Shown here in pieces: positions 1-8,766 of a DNA stretch of 50,999 bases (positions are counted from its first letter, which is position 1; the number at the start of each line of letters is the position of its first letter). Both the position numbers and the translations under genes were made by a program. This DNA comes from Candidatus Sumerlaeaceae bacterium (GTDB lineage Bacteria; Sumerlaeota; Sumerlaeia; Sumerlaeales; Sumerlaeaceae). The notes below the pieces were generated by a model. That model worked only from the letters and a program-made list of their open reading frames with translations. It was not told the origin of the DNA and made no database searches. The stretch is taken from the NCBI GenBank assembly GCA_026418615.1, contig JAOAAY010000001.1, forward strand, positions 206,867 to 257,865, written 5' to 3'.

Positions 1-199
1 CCTGCATGATGTCAATGGTCGCTCCGGCTTCGCGCAACGGCGCTACGGTCACATTGCCGCGTTCGTTGATGGAGAAATACCCAAGCCCCCAGCGATCAAT
101 GTTGTAAGTTTGAACCGCATCGCTGATGGTCCAAGGGGTTGAACTGCCCGACTCTCCGCCGTTGTAAACGGCCGCTGGTCGGGGCTCGATCTTGGTCAC
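1..199 (-). CDS. speA: Biosynthetic arginine decarboxylase, N-terminal part (runs off the left edge)
   Basis: Only about 66 N-terminal codons are visible; the gene continues past base 1. The reverse strand reads MTKIEPRP, then PWTISDAVQTYNIDRWG and LGYFSINERGNVTVAP. This is the conserved opening of SpeA-type arginine decarboxylases (TYNI-WG, YFxINxxG). The enzyme is PLP-dependent, converts arginine to agmatine and feeds polyamine synthesis in the cytoplasm. I chose the GTG at 199 because the reverse strand carries a GGAGG about 9 bases upstream of it; the open frame extends further upstream without an ATG. It is transcribed divergently from the PaaK/CapK-like gene. The family call rests on the N-terminal motif alone, because the barrel and PLP lysine lie outside the window. 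Confidence 0.8.
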   Translation of the reverse strand, partial: MTKIEPRPAAVYNGGESGSSTPWTISDAVQTYNIDRWGLGYFSINERGNVTVAPLREAGATIDIMQ

Positions 200-296
200 T
201 GGCGGATCGTCCTCCGGGACTGGTTTTTGCCGCGCATACCCGACGCCCAATACCGCACGCGCCGCAAGCGATTATTCGCTTCGACTGTTGTGAAAA
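200..296. promoter_or_regulatory. Divergent intergenic region with inverted repeat AAGCGA-TTAT-TCGCTT
   Basis: These bases separate two divergently transcribed genes and must hold both promoters. A perfect 6-base inverted repeat with a 4-base spacer lies at 266-281, a size compatible with a small operator or a short hairpin. No convincing -35/-10 pair was seen. The function is inferred from position only. Confidence 0.3.
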
Positions 297-1721
297 GTGA
301 ACAAGCCTTATACCGTAAAGAAGGGTGTTGACCGGGCCCCGCTGTCGCTCACCGATTCAATCAACCACATGAGGCGAAGTCTTCGCCAGATCAAAACCGG
401 TCTTTACTGGCTCTCCATACGGCCTGACCGCCGCCGCTGTTTGAATATGACAGAGTCAGAACTTGCGCAGTTTGCGTTGCGTCCGGACGGCGGCAGCACT
501 GCACTCGACAAGGCGCTGAGCGACGCAGCGGCTCATGTGCCTTACTACCGCCGCGCCTTGGACGGTCGCCCCCTGCCGCTTGAAGCCTGGCCCATCCTGA
601 CCAAGGCCATCATCCGCGCAAACGAGTCCGACCTTCTGGCTGAAAATCAGGACCGACGCTTTTGGTTCGCCAATTTTAGTGGTGGCTCTACCGGCCAGCC
701 TCTGCGTGTCATCCAAGATAAGCGCTTCAAAGTATGGAACTGGGTTACCGAAAACTATTTTTATCGCGAGTTTCTGGGGGTGGATCCTCATACAACCCCT
801 CGGGTGACCCTCTGGGGCTCGCGCCACGAGGTTTACGGCGCCCGCCGATCATGGATCAAGCGCCTGCGCCTGTCACTGGCTAACTCGGATGTCCTGAATG
901 CGTACAAAATGACGGCCGAGGACTTGGCTCGGTTTCTCGAGTGTATCAATCGCCGCAAGCCGGAGGTCATCAAGGGATACACAAGCAGCCTGTACGAAAT
1001 GGCCAGATATGTGCGCGACGGCAACCGCCGCGTGTGGCATCCCAAAGTCATTTACTCGACGGCTGAGACCCTGTTGCCCGAAGTGCGCCGGTTTATCGAA
1101 GAGGTGTTCTGCGCGCCCGTCCGGCAGTTATACGGCTCCCGCGAAGTCGGCGCCATGGCCGGGGAATGTCCCAAGGGATGCTTCCATGTTTTCTCGTTCA
1201 TGAATCACATTGAAGTTGTTGACATGGAGGGGCGTCCTGCACGCCCGGGAACCACAGGGCGTATTCTGGTTACTCAAGTGCGCAATGCCGCGATGCCGCT
1301 TGTGCGTTATGAGATTGGCGACATGGCCGTAGTCGCCGAAGGGACTTGCCCGTGCGGCAACCCGCTTCCCACTGTCGCCGGCATCGAAGGACGATACAGC
1401 GATTATTTTGTCAGTCCGCAGGGCGCGCTGGTTTATGGCGGGTATCTGCGGCAGGTCATGTTTACGACCCTGTGGATTCGCGAGTACCAAATCACACAGA
1501 CCGCTCTCGACAAACTCGACATTTATTTCGTCTGCGATACAGAACCCATCCCGCGTGACATGGCGGACATCGAAAAGCGAGTGCGGTACGCCATGGGTGA
1601 CTCGTGCCGCATCGAGTGGCATCGTGTCGAGGAGGTTCCGCGCACTCCCCACGGGAAACTGCTACACACCCGGTCCCTTGTTCATCCTAATCCGACGGAA
1701 CTTTATCGCGTGAAACCGTAA
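297..1721 (+). CDS. PaaK/CapK family adenylate-forming enzyme (phenylacetate-CoA ligase-like)
   Basis: A 474-residue member of the PaaK/CapK branch of acyl-adenylating enzymes, cytoplasmic. The AMP-binding phosphate loop SGGSTGQP is at about residues 128-135 and YGSREVG, the A5-like motif, at about 279-285. Paired cysteines follow (GECPKGC, then CPCG), as often seen in this family. PaaK enzymes make phenylacetyl-CoA, whereas CapK-like relatives sit in polysaccharide clusters and have unknown acyl substrates. No phenylacetate catabolism genes are nearby, so the CapK-like role is more likely. The start is uncertain: GTG at 297 gives the longest frame but has no clear ribosome binding site, and ATG 369 or ATG 447 are alternatives. 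Family assignment is firm; substrate is unknown. Confidence 0.8.
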   Translation: MNKPYTVKKGVDRAPLSLTDSINHMRRSLRQIKTGLYWLSIRPDRRRCLNMTESELAQFALRPDGGSTALDKALSDAAAHVPYYRRALDGRPLPLEAWPILTKAIIRANESDLLAENQDRRFWFANFSGGSTGQPLRVIQDKRFKVWNWVTENYFYREFLGVDPHTTPRVTLWGSRHEVYGARRSWIKRLRLSLANSDVLNAYKMTAEDLARFLECINRRKPEVIKGYTSSLYEMARYVRDGNRRVWHPKVIYSTAETLLPEVRRFIEEVFCAPVRQLYGSREVGAMAGECPKGCFHVFSFMNHIEVVDMEGRPARPGTTGRILVTQVRNAAMPLVRYEIGDMAVVAEGTCPCGNPLPTVAGIEGRYSDYFVSPQGALVYGGYLRQVMFTTLWIREYQITQTALDKLDIYFVCDTEPIPRDMADIEKRVRYAMGDSCRIEWHRVEEVPRTPHGKLLHTRSLVHPNPTELYRVKP

Positions 1722-1817
1722 AAATGCTTACTACGCTCATGCTGTGCGCGGGTAGCGCACGCTCTTGAACATTGGCCTACAGGTGATCACCAAACACTTT
1801 AAGGGGATATCGAAGCG

Positions 1818-3251
1818 ATGAAGACGAAAAAGACCGCAGGTCATGCCGAGCACTCACGGCAGGCGGACACCCAGACGGGACTGCCCGGCGAGTTTCCGCG
1901 CCCGCTGAAAGTGACGATGCTTGGCGCTGGCAGTTTTTTCATGCGCCATCTCTTCGGCGATATTCTCGAGATGCGCGGCCTTCCCGCACTCGAGTTTGCC
2001 TTGGTAGACATTGATTCGCGGCGCCTCGATGTGGCCGCACGGCTGGCTCAGCGCATGGTCGCCGACGCGGAACTTGAGGACAGGGTCAAGGTGCTGGCAT
2101 CCACTGACCGGCGCAAGGTCATGGCCGGCAGTCACTATATCATCTCTTGCGTCGAGGTGAGTGGAACAGAATGCGTGCGTTTTGACAATGACATTCCGGC
2201 CAAGTATGGTGTTGATCAATGCATTGGCGACACCATCGGGCCGGGCGGCCTGTTCAAGGGACTGCGCACCATTCCCGTGTGGCTCGACATCCTACGCGAT
2301 GCCGAACACCTTTGTCCTGAGGCTCTAGTCCTCAATTACACAAATCCCATGAACATGATGTGCCTCGCGGCGGGGCGGGTTTCGCGCATGGAGGTTGTCG
2401 GGTTGTGCCACTCCGTGCAAGGCACGAGCCACTTGCTGGCCCAATATGCCGGTGTGCCGTACGAGGAACTCGACTGGGAATGCGCCGGCATCAATCACCT
2501 CGCATGGTTTACGCGCCTGCGCCACAAGGGCCGCGACCTTTACCCGCGTCTGAAAAAGCAATTTGCGGCCGAACTGGCAGCCGGGCGAGGGCCGGGCGAC
2601 GACCCGGAAGTGTGGGACTTGGTCCGCAAGGATATGTGCCTTCACTTCGGTGCATTCGTCACCGAATCGTCGGGGCATCTGAGCGAATACCTGCCCTACT
2701 ACCGCAAGCGCGCCGACCTGCTGAAGCGTTATTGCACGGTGCGCTACGGCGGGGAGTCGGGCTTTTACGCGGCCAACTGGCCGTCGTGGCGAAAGAAGTC
2801 GGATGCGGATCGCCTCGCGCTCCTGCGCAGCCGCGAGCGCCTTCAATGGAAGCGGACATGGGAATATGCCTCATGGATCATTGAGGCTCGCGAGAAAAAT
2901 GTCCCGCAGCGAATCCACGGCAATGTGATGAACTCGCACCGCGGCGGCGGACCGCTCATCGCCAATCTGCCCGCCGACGGCTGCGTAGAGGTCGCGTGCA
3001 TGATAGACGGTAACGGAGTCAATCCGACCGTTTACGGCAAACTGCCGCCTCAGATGGCTGCCATCTGCGCATCCAATATGCGAATGTTTGACCTCGGCGC
3101 CACCGCCGCCATCGAGCGCAGCAAAGAGGCGGCCGTGCATGCCCTCCTGCTGGATCCGCTCACGGCCGCTGTATGCAGCCCCGCCGAAATCAAGCAGATG
3201 ACCGAGGAACTCTTCCGGGCGCAGAAAAAGTACCTGCCGGGTTACAAATGA
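1818..3251 (+). CDS. Glycoside hydrolase family 4 protein (alpha-galactosidase-like, NAD- and metal-dependent)
   Basis: A 477-residue GH4 enzyme. The NAD-binding loop GAGSFF is at residues 36-41, followed by DID at the end of the next strand. NYTNPMN and the CHSV tetrad at residues 197-200 are the family's signature; the Cys and His bind Mn2+ and the tetrad tracks specificity. As I recall, CHSV is the form found in MelA-type alpha-galactosidases, while 6-phospho-glycosidases carry CDMP or CNVP. GINH follows near residue 225. GH4 enzymes cleave by oxidation, elimination and re-reduction at C3. An AAGGGG ribosome binding site precedes ATG 1818. The N-terminus has about 30 extra polar residues before the Rossmann strand, and no signal peptide is seen, so it acts on imported sugars. 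The lone sugar permease at 7399 could be related, but this is speculation. Confidence 0.87.
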   Translation: MKTKKTAGHAEHSRQADTQTGLPGEFPRPLKVTMLGAGSFFMRHLFGDILEMRGLPALEFALVDIDSRRLDVAARLAQRMVADAELEDRVKVLASTDRRKVMAGSHYIISCVEVSGTECVRFDNDIPAKYGVDQCIGDTIGPGGLFKGLRTIPVWLDILRDAEHLCPEALVLNYTNPMNMMCLAAGRVSRMEVVGLCHSVQGTSHLLAQYAGVPYEELDWECAGINHLAWFTRLRHKGRDLYPRLKKQFAAELAAGRGPGDDPEVWDLVRKDMCLHFGAFVTESSGHLSEYLPYYRKRADLLKRYCTVRYGGESGFYAANWPSWRKKSDADRLALLRSRERLQWKRTWEYASWIIEAREKNVPQRIHGNVMNSHRGGGPLIANLPADGCVEVACMIDGNGVNPTVYGKLPPQMAAICASNMRMFDLGATAAIERSKEAAVHALLLDPLTAAVCSPAEIKQMTEELFRAQKKYLPGYK

Positions 3252-3285
3252 TGAAACCCGGCGGCATGGTGTAGCCGTTGCCGCG

Positions 3286-4410
3286 ATGGGATTAACCCGC
3301 GAGGAGAAGGAACGCTACGCACGGCAAATCATACTGCCATCCATTGGCGAGACGGGCCAAGAGCGTCTGCGCGAGGCGCGAGTTCTGGTTGTCGGCGCCG
3401 GCGGCCTCGGCTCGCCTGCGCTCCTTTACCTGGCAGCAGCGGGCGTCGGCACCATTGGCGTCGCTGACCCGGACACGGTGGAGGTGTCGAATCTGCACCG
3501 TCAGGTACTCCATGGCGAGGAAAAAGCCGGCAGGCCGAAGACCGAGAGTGCGGCGGCGCGGCTGGCCAGCCTCAACAGCACGGTCTCCATCCGCCGTCAC
3601 GACAGCCGCGTTTGCGCCGCCAACGCGCTGGCCGTGATTCGCGACTACGATATTGTCGTGGATGGCTGTGATAACTTTCCAACTCGTTATGTTGTTAACG
3701 ATGCTTGCGTCGTGCTGGGCAAAACGCTGGTTTACGGAGCGATTGACCGTTTCGAGGGGCAGGCGTCGGTCTTTGCTCCGTCGCGCGGCGGACCGTGCTA
3801 CCGTTGCCTGTTTCCGGAACTGCCGCCGCCGGGTCTCGTCCCCTCATGCGCCGAAGCCGGCGTCATGGGCGTACTGCCGGGGCTTATCGGACTTGTTCAA
3901 GCCACGGAGGCCATCAAACTGATCCTCGGGATTGGAGAGCCACTGCTGGGGCGACTGCTGCTATACGATGCACTGGCCATGCGCTTTCGGGAAGTGGCGG
4001 TTCGCCGTAATCCGAAGTGTCCGCTCTGCGGTGTCACACCATCCATCACGGAACTTACCGATTACGAGCATTATTGCGGAGGGTCAGCCGTGAATACCTC
4101 TATCCCCCAAGTGACTTGTCAGGAACTTGCGTCGCGTCTCGAGCGGCAGGACTTCACGCTCGTGGATGTTCGCAATCCGGACGAAACGGAGCGGGGCATG
4201 ATTGCCGGCGCCATCGCGATCCCGTTGCCCGAGTTTGCCCGACGCATTGAGGAACTGCGACCCTTTGCGGACCGCGACATCATTGTCTATTGCGAGCGTG
4301 GTGGCCGCAGCCAAGCAGCCTGCGAAATGTTGGCTGCGGCGGGCTTCCAGCGCGTTATGAATCTCAGCGGCGGACATGCGGCCTGGCGCAGCCGGCAGGA
4401 AGCCCCCTGA
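3286..4410 (+). CDS. moeB: MoeB/ThiF-type adenylyltransferase fused to a rhodanese domain
   Basis: A 374-residue E1-like enzyme that adenylates the C-terminal glycine of a small sulfur-carrier protein (MoaD or ThiS type), with a sulfurtransferase domain that can then hand over sulfur. The Rossmann ATP loop GAGGLGS is at residues 37-43 and DGCDNF near 127-131. Zinc ligands are two CxxC pairs, C171/C174 and C245/C248. The conserved crossover cysteine lies in VPSCAEAGV (C188). The rhodanese domain (about 275-370) keeps its catalytic loop CERGGRS with C336. This architecture is that of actinobacterial MoeZ and eukaryotic MOCS3/Uba4. No moaD, thiS or moa gene is in the window, so molybdopterin, thiamine, cysteine or tRNA thiolation all remain possible. 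It starts 34 bases after the GH4 gene. Confidence 0.85.
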   Translation: MGLTREEKERYARQIILPSIGETGQERLREARVLVVGAGGLGSPALLYLAAAGVGTIGVADPDTVEVSNLHRQVLHGEEKAGRPKTESAAARLASLNSTVSIRRHDSRVCAANALAVIRDYDIVVDGCDNFPTRYVVNDACVVLGKTLVYGAIDRFEGQASVFAPSRGGPCYRCLFPELPPPGLVPSCAEAGVMGVLPGLIGLVQATEAIKLILGIGEPLLGRLLLYDALAMRFREVAVRRNPKCPLCGVTPSITELTDYEHYCGGSAVNTSIPQVTCQELASRLERQDFTLVDVRNPDETERGMIAGAIAIPLPEFARRIEELRPFADRDIIVYCERGGRSQAACEMLAAAGFQRVMNLSGGHAAWRSRQEAP

Positions 4411-4455
4411 AAAAACGGGGGGGTCGTGTGCCGTAAAATCTCTCGTTCGGAACAC

Positions 4456-4487
4456 TTGACGGCGCTTTGGTTTCTATAAACTTATAT
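4456..4487 (+). promoter_or_regulatory. Possible sigma-70-like promoter of the thioredoxin-TPR gene
   Basis: TTGACG at 4456-4461 is followed by an AT-rich patch with TATAAA (4475-4480) and TTATAT (4482-4487), unusual in this GC-rich neighbourhood. The spacing is imperfect (13 or 20 bases), so this is only a candidate. If used, transcription would start near 4495, excluding the upstream in-frame TTG 4467 and ATG 4491 as start codons and supporting ATG 4530 or 4545. Confidence 0.25.
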
Positions 4488-4529
4488 GCAATGCATCACG
4501 CTCGAGTTGTTTATGCCCATAAGCACTGT

Positions 4530-6209
4530 ATGGATCCTCGCACAATGACGCCATTCGCCCGTGGCTTGTTTCTTTCCCTCATCCTTATCTCGTTTTTCTC
4601 CCACGCGAAACTAGTTTGCGCGGCTCCGCCGGGCTGGATGAGCGACTACCGCAAGGCTCTCGAACTCAGCCGAAAAGAGGGAAAGCCCATCATTGCGGAC
4701 TTTTCCACAGACTGGTGTCCGAATTGTAGGAAACTCGAGAACCACACCTTTAGCGATCCCTCGATAAACGACCGGCTGGATCAGTTTGTTAAGGTTTATA
4801 TTGATGGCGATCGCCACCCGGAAATGGTGGAGCGATTCGGTATCGAGGGTTTTCCCACCCTAGTGGCCATTTCCCCAGAGGGGCGTGAACTGGACCGCTC
4901 GGTCGGTTATGTGAATCCGCGACGCCTTGCCAGTACGCTGGATCGCGCCATTCGGTCGGTGCCGGCCGCGCCAGCCGCACAGCCTGACAAGCGCGAAACG
5001 CAGACCGCGATTGCCGATGCCAACCATGCACGGAATGGCAGAGCAAACGGCGAAGAGTCTCAGAGCCCGGATTCGAGATCAGCGACGCGCACGGCAGCGG
5101 ATGCCTCGGCCGAAAAGGTCAAGACCGCGGCGAAAGTCTCGAGCCTCAGCAAACTGCCTGAGGGCGCGAATTTCTACACTTTGAGCGTAAGCCGGGAACC
5201 AGCGCTTTCGGTGGCCGCTACGGCACCTCGACGGGAGTACGAAGTTGCCCAAGCGCCACCACCGACTGAGGCTGTCTCGACGACTGATGGCGGCACGGCC
5301 GACTTACCCCGACCGCTGATCAATGTCAGGCGAACCCGTGAGGGTACGGCGGAGTCAGGAAGAACCGAGGCCGTCGAGTCAAAATCCAAGACCAGTGCCA
5401 AGCCGTCGGCTGAAACTCGACCGGCAGCATCAACGCCCGATACAGCGTCAGCCGCAGCACCGGCGACACCGGCTGTCTCGTCTGATCCGCTTGCTACGGT
5501 TCGCTTGCTCCAGTCTGCTGGGAAAACAGCCGCGGGCAGGGATGCCGCTACTGCCGAGGCAGGCTCAGCCGTCAGTACCCCAGCCCCTTCAAGAAGCGCA
5601 GCAACCCCTGCGCCAACCGCGAGGACGGCTGCATCGCCTGAAACACGAGCCACTCCTAAACCCGCTACCGCGTCAGCACCAACGACCAGTGCCACGCCAG
5701 CACCGGAGGCTGGGAGATCGGTCAGCCGCGACACCGCCGCAGGGTCTGTCGCCGGCCGTGCCGCCACGCCGCCGTCGCGCGAGGATGCTGAGCGCTGGAT
5801 GAAGGACGGCGATGAAAAACTGCGCAGCGGTCGCAAAAAAGAGGCACGAGCCCAATACGCCAAAATCGTTGAGACTGATCCCTCCAATCAGACTGGGTAC
5901 GCGGACATTGCGTTCATCAAAATGGTTTCGTTGATGGTGGATCGCGACGACCCGGTTTTGCGTCAGGAGGCATATTCAAAGATTTCCGAATTCCTCGCTC
6001 GTTATCCCAACTCGCCCCACAAAGATTATTACACGGTTATCCGCGCCACTTTGGCCATTGATCTCGACCGGACGGACGACGCGGCCGCCTTGTTGCAGGA
6101 TTTTCCGACACAATTCCCCCAGTCGCGGTTCACCGAAATGGCTTACAAACTGTGGACATCCCTTCCGGCCACCAAGCGGACTCAGAGTCAGGCGCAGCGC
6201 CGGCAATAG
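4530..6209 (+). CDS. Secreted thioredoxin-fold protein with long Ala/Pro/Thr-rich linker and C-terminal TPR-like domain
   Basis: About 559 residues from ATG 4530; ATG 4545 is equally possible. The N-terminus is a signal peptide (hydrophobic GLFLSLILISFF, then KLVCAA). A DsbD-gamma/thioredoxin-7-like domain follows with the redox motif WCPNC at residues 62-66, YIDGD, and a cis-proline in GFPTL. About 270 residues of low-complexity Ala, Thr, Pro and Ser come next, including repeated PAPT/TPAP-like stretches. The last 140 residues are helical TPR-like repeats (KDGDEKLRSGRKKEARAQY). The thioredoxin part probably reduces or isomerises disulfides in the periplasm, and the TPR part may bind a partner. 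The linker length suggests spanning a gap such as periplasm or peptidoglycan. The domain order is unusual and I know no named homolog. Confidence 0.75.
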   Translation: MDPRTMTPFARGLFLSLILISFFSHAKLVCAAPPGWMSDYRKALELSRKEGKPIIADFSTDWCPNCRKLENHTFSDPSINDRLDQFVKVYIDGDRHPEMVERFGIEGFPTLVAISPEGRELDRSVGYVNPRRLASTLDRAIRSVPAAPAAQPDKRETQTAIADANHARNGRANGEESQSPDSRSATRTAADASAEKVKTAAKVSSLSKLPEGANFYTLSVSREPALSVAATAPRREYEVAQAPPPTEAVSTTDGGTADLPRPLINVRRTREGTAESGRTEAVESKSKTSAKPSAETRPAASTPDTASAAAPATPAVSSDPLATVRLLQSAGKTAAGRDAATAEAGSAVSTPAPSRSAATPAPTARTAASPETRATPKPATASAPTTSATPAPEAGRSVSRDTAAGSVAGRAATPPSREDAERWMKDGDEKLRSGRKKEARAQYAKIVETDPSNQTGYADIAFIKMVSLMVDRDDPVLRQEAYSKISEFLARYPNSPHKDYYTVIRATLAIDLDRTDDAAALLQDFPTQFPQSRFTEMAYKLWTSLPATKRTQSQAQRRQ

Positions 6210-6279
6210 AACTTGCTCCGTCCAACGGACACATTCCCTGCTTGAAAGTCCCGCCAGCCGAACCGGACATCATGGCCCC

Positions 6280-7314
6280 ATGTCTCCGACTCACTGTCTC
6301 ATAACCGGTGGCTGCGGCTTTGTGGGTAGCAACCTGGCCGCGGCCCGCCTTGCCCAAGGCCAGTCTGTTGTGTGTTTTGATAATCTCTCGCGGCCCGGGT
6401 CGGAGAGGAACCTTGATTTTCTCCGGGCGCTGCACAGCCCGGATTTTGAGTTTGTCGAGGGAGACATCCGTGACCAAGAGGCCGTGGCCCGGGTTGTCGG
6501 CCGGTACGAACCGGCGGCTATCTTCCATCTGGCGGCACAGGTGGCGGTGACGACATCCGTCGAATCGCCGCGGCAGGATTTTGAGATCAATGCCGGTGGG
6601 ACTCTCAATGTGCTGGAGGCCGTTCGCGAGTCCGGTCGGAAAACGCCGATTTTTTACACATCAACCAATAAAGTGTACGGCGGCATGGAACAGGTGCAGA
6701 TTGTCGAGCGCGATGGCCGTTACGACTACCTCTGTCTGCCTGCCGGTGTGACCGAGGATCAGCCTCTTGATTTTCACTCGCCGTACGGATGCTCGAAAGG
6801 GGCCGCCGACCAGTATGTGCGGGATTACAGCCGGATCTACGGGATTCCGACCGTTGTCTTCCGGATGAGTTGTCAGTACGGCCCCCGCCAGTTTGGCAAC
6901 GAAGATCAAGGCTGGGTGGCGCACTTTGTCATAGCAGCCATCAAAGGTCGCGACATCCAAATTTATGGCGACGGCCGGCAGGTGCGCGATGTCCTGTATG
7001 TGGACGACCTGCTGGCCGCCTTCGAGGCCGCAGAGAGAAATATCGCCCGGGCGGCAGGTCGCGTGTACAATATCGGCGGTGGCCGTCGCAATGTCATCAG
7101 CCTGCTGGACTTGGTCGGAGTCCTCGAGCGGATCACCGGCCGGACCATCAAAACCCATTTCGCAGACTGGCGGCCGGGCGATCAGCGCGTGTACATCAGC
7201 GACATTACCCGGGCACGCGCAGAGTTAAACTGGGAGCCGCGGGTGACTTGGGCCGAGGGGGTGCGCCGGCTGTACGAGTGGGTCCGGGATAACCCGGGCC
7301 TGTTCGGCAACTGA
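6280..7314 (+). CDS. NAD-dependent epimerase of the CDP-paratose 2-epimerase type
   Basis: A 344-residue extended short-chain dehydrogenase/reductase. The NAD loop GGCGFVG is at residues 10-16. The catalytic strand reads STNKVYG (residues 128-134), with a Thr-Asn in place of the usual double Ser, as in RfbE-like enzymes, and the catalytic pair is Y169/K173 in YGCSK. SCQYGPRQFG and YGDGRQVRD also match the CDP-paratose 2-epimerase (tyvelose) group. The product would be a nucleotide-linked sugar for surface polysaccharide. The open frame begins much earlier (6058), but homology starts at MSPTHC, so ATG 6280 is used; that ATG lacks a strong ribosome binding site. No other CDP-dideoxyhexose genes are present, so another nucleotide-sugar substrate is possible. 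Confidence 0.85.
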   Translation: MSPTHCLITGGCGFVGSNLAAARLAQGQSVVCFDNLSRPGSERNLDFLRALHSPDFEFVEGDIRDQEAVARVVGRYEPAAIFHLAAQVAVTTSVESPRQDFEINAGGTLNVLEAVRESGRKTPIFYTSTNKVYGGMEQVQIVERDGRYDYLCLPAGVTEDQPLDFHSPYGCSKGAADQYVRDYSRIYGIPTVVFRMSCQYGPRQFGNEDQGWVAHFVIAAIKGRDIQIYGDGRQVRDVLYVDDLLAAFEAAERNIARAAGRVYNIGGGRRNVISLLDLVGVLERITGRTIKTHFADWRPGDQRVYISDITRARAELNWEPRVTWAEGVRRLYEWVRDNPGLFGN

Positions 7315-7398
7315 CGCAGGGGTTGCAATGAGGCCGCAAGGGGACCACAAGAGGATCGTGCAGCGCCCAAGGCTACTGGTTGGGGACAAAAACTGTTG

Positions 7399-8643
7399 AT
7401 GAAACGGCGGCTCAGCGAAGAGCGTCTCGCCGACGCTCACGCGCGTCATGTGCGCGAGGTCACTTTCGTACGCCATGCCATTTCGGTCTGTGTTTTGTCG
7501 TTCTTTGCCCTCATTGTCTTGCTGCCCTTCTTTTACATGGTCACCATTTCGCTGAAGGGCACAGCCGAGGTCGGCAGTGGCCGACTCCTGCCGCAAGCGT
7601 TGGGAGACTTGTTTACGCTGGGCGACTCATCACGGGCATGGGTTGAGGCTCAACTTACACCGGAACAATCAGCCGGAGCCCTTGCTTCCCGCCAATTGTA
7701 TGTCTCCCTCGGTGCTGAGTCCACATCCGCGCCGGCGCGAATCCTGACGCTTCATGTGAAATCGCCCGAGAATCCCCGGGTGGAAGCCATTTTCGAGGTT
7801 GTCGGCCTGCAACAAATCCGGCCGGTGTCGGGCACTAAGGCAGAGGTTTGGTTTCGGCCTGAAGGGAACGAAGACTGGGTCGCGATCCCGGGAACGGTTG
7901 CCCCGCGGAGCCTGGCCGGAGTATTCGACCGTCTGACAATCAATTATCAGCGCCTGATCAACTGGGAGGTCTTGTCGTCCGGGCGCCTTCTGTACTGGGT
8001 TTCGGGCGGATTTCCTCGATGGTATGTCAACAGTCTATTTGTCGCATTTGCGACGGTCATGCTCGGGCTGTTCTTCGACTCCCTTGCAGGTTTTGCCTTT
8101 GCAAAATTCGATTTTCCACTGCGCGGGCCCCTGTTCGCTGTCCTGGTCGCAACGATCATGATTCCGTATCCCGTCACCTTGGTGCCCACCTTTTTCATGT
8201 TTGCCAAAATGGGGTTCTATAACACTTACGCGGCGCTGATCGTGCCGGGAATGGTCAGCGCCTTTGGCATCTTCCTTGTGCGCCAGTATATGCAGTCGAT
8301 TCCGAACGAACTGCTCGATGCGGCGCGCGTGGATGGGGCCAGCGATTTCAGCGTGTACCGGTTCGTAATCCTGCCCACAGCACGCCCCATTCTGGCAGCC
8401 TTGGCGGTGTTCCGTTTCATCTGGCAGTGGAACAGTTATCTGTATCCACTTGTCCTAACCAATCGCGACTCCATGAAAACCGTTCAATTGGGCCTCGCCA
8501 CGATGCAGGATGCTTACGGCACCGTGGATTACGGCATGCAAATGGCCGGTGCCAGCCTTGCGGTTATCCCGATCCTTGCCGTGTATGCCGTCATGCAAAA
8601 GCACTTTATCCACGGCATCACGCTCGGTTCCGTCAAAGCCTGA
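7399..8643 (+). CDS. MalG/UgpE-like carbohydrate ABC transporter permease with a large periplasmic insert
   Basis: A 414-residue CUT1-family inner-membrane permease. The first transmembrane helix is at about residues 28-50. A soluble insert of about 150 residues follows, and the core permease starts near residue 206 (WYVNSLFVAFATV). The cytoplasmic EAA loop that docks the ATPase lies near 303-325 (ELLDAARVDGASDF), and the C-terminus GITLGSVKA is typical of MalG-type subunits. ATG 7399 is preferred over the adjacent TTG 7396; GGGGAC lies about 12 bases upstream. The usual partners, a MalF-type permease, a binding protein and an ATPase, are absent on both sides. The subunit must therefore pair with proteins encoded elsewhere, or it is an orphan. 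The sugar is unknown. Confidence 0.87.
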   Translation: MKRRLSEERLADAHARHVREVTFVRHAISVCVLSFFALIVLLPFFYMVTISLKGTAEVGSGRLLPQALGDLFTLGDSSRAWVEAQLTPEQSAGALASRQLYVSLGAESTSAPARILTLHVKSPENPRVEAIFEVVGLQQIRPVSGTKAEVWFRPEGNEDWVAIPGTVAPRSLAGVFDRLTINYQRLINWEVLSSGRLLYWVSGGFPRWYVNSLFVAFATVMLGLFFDSLAGFAFAKFDFPLRGPLFAVLVATIMIPYPVTLVPTFFMFAKMGFYNTYAALIVPGMVSAFGIFLVRQYMQSIPNELLDAARVDGASDFSVYRFVILPTARPILAALAVFRFIWQWNSYLYPLVLTNRDSMKTVQLGLATMQDAYGTVDYGMQMAGASLAVIPILAVYAVMQKHFIHGITLGSVKA

Positions 8644-8766
8644 GCCCCCTGCAACCCCACCGTTCCAGGGACCACGATTTTCGGTGACCCCGTTTGTCCG
8701 CCCCTGCGCGTACTGTTCGTTATAAAGCGCCACAATATGCCTGTCTGGCATCAAAGGGGAAATTCC

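Noticed and set aside
5174-5887. 237-residue Val/Ala/Gly-rich frame on the minus strand
   Set aside because: It is the antisense of the Ala/Thr/Pro linker of the thioredoxin-TPR protein; the apparent repeats come from that low-complexity region.
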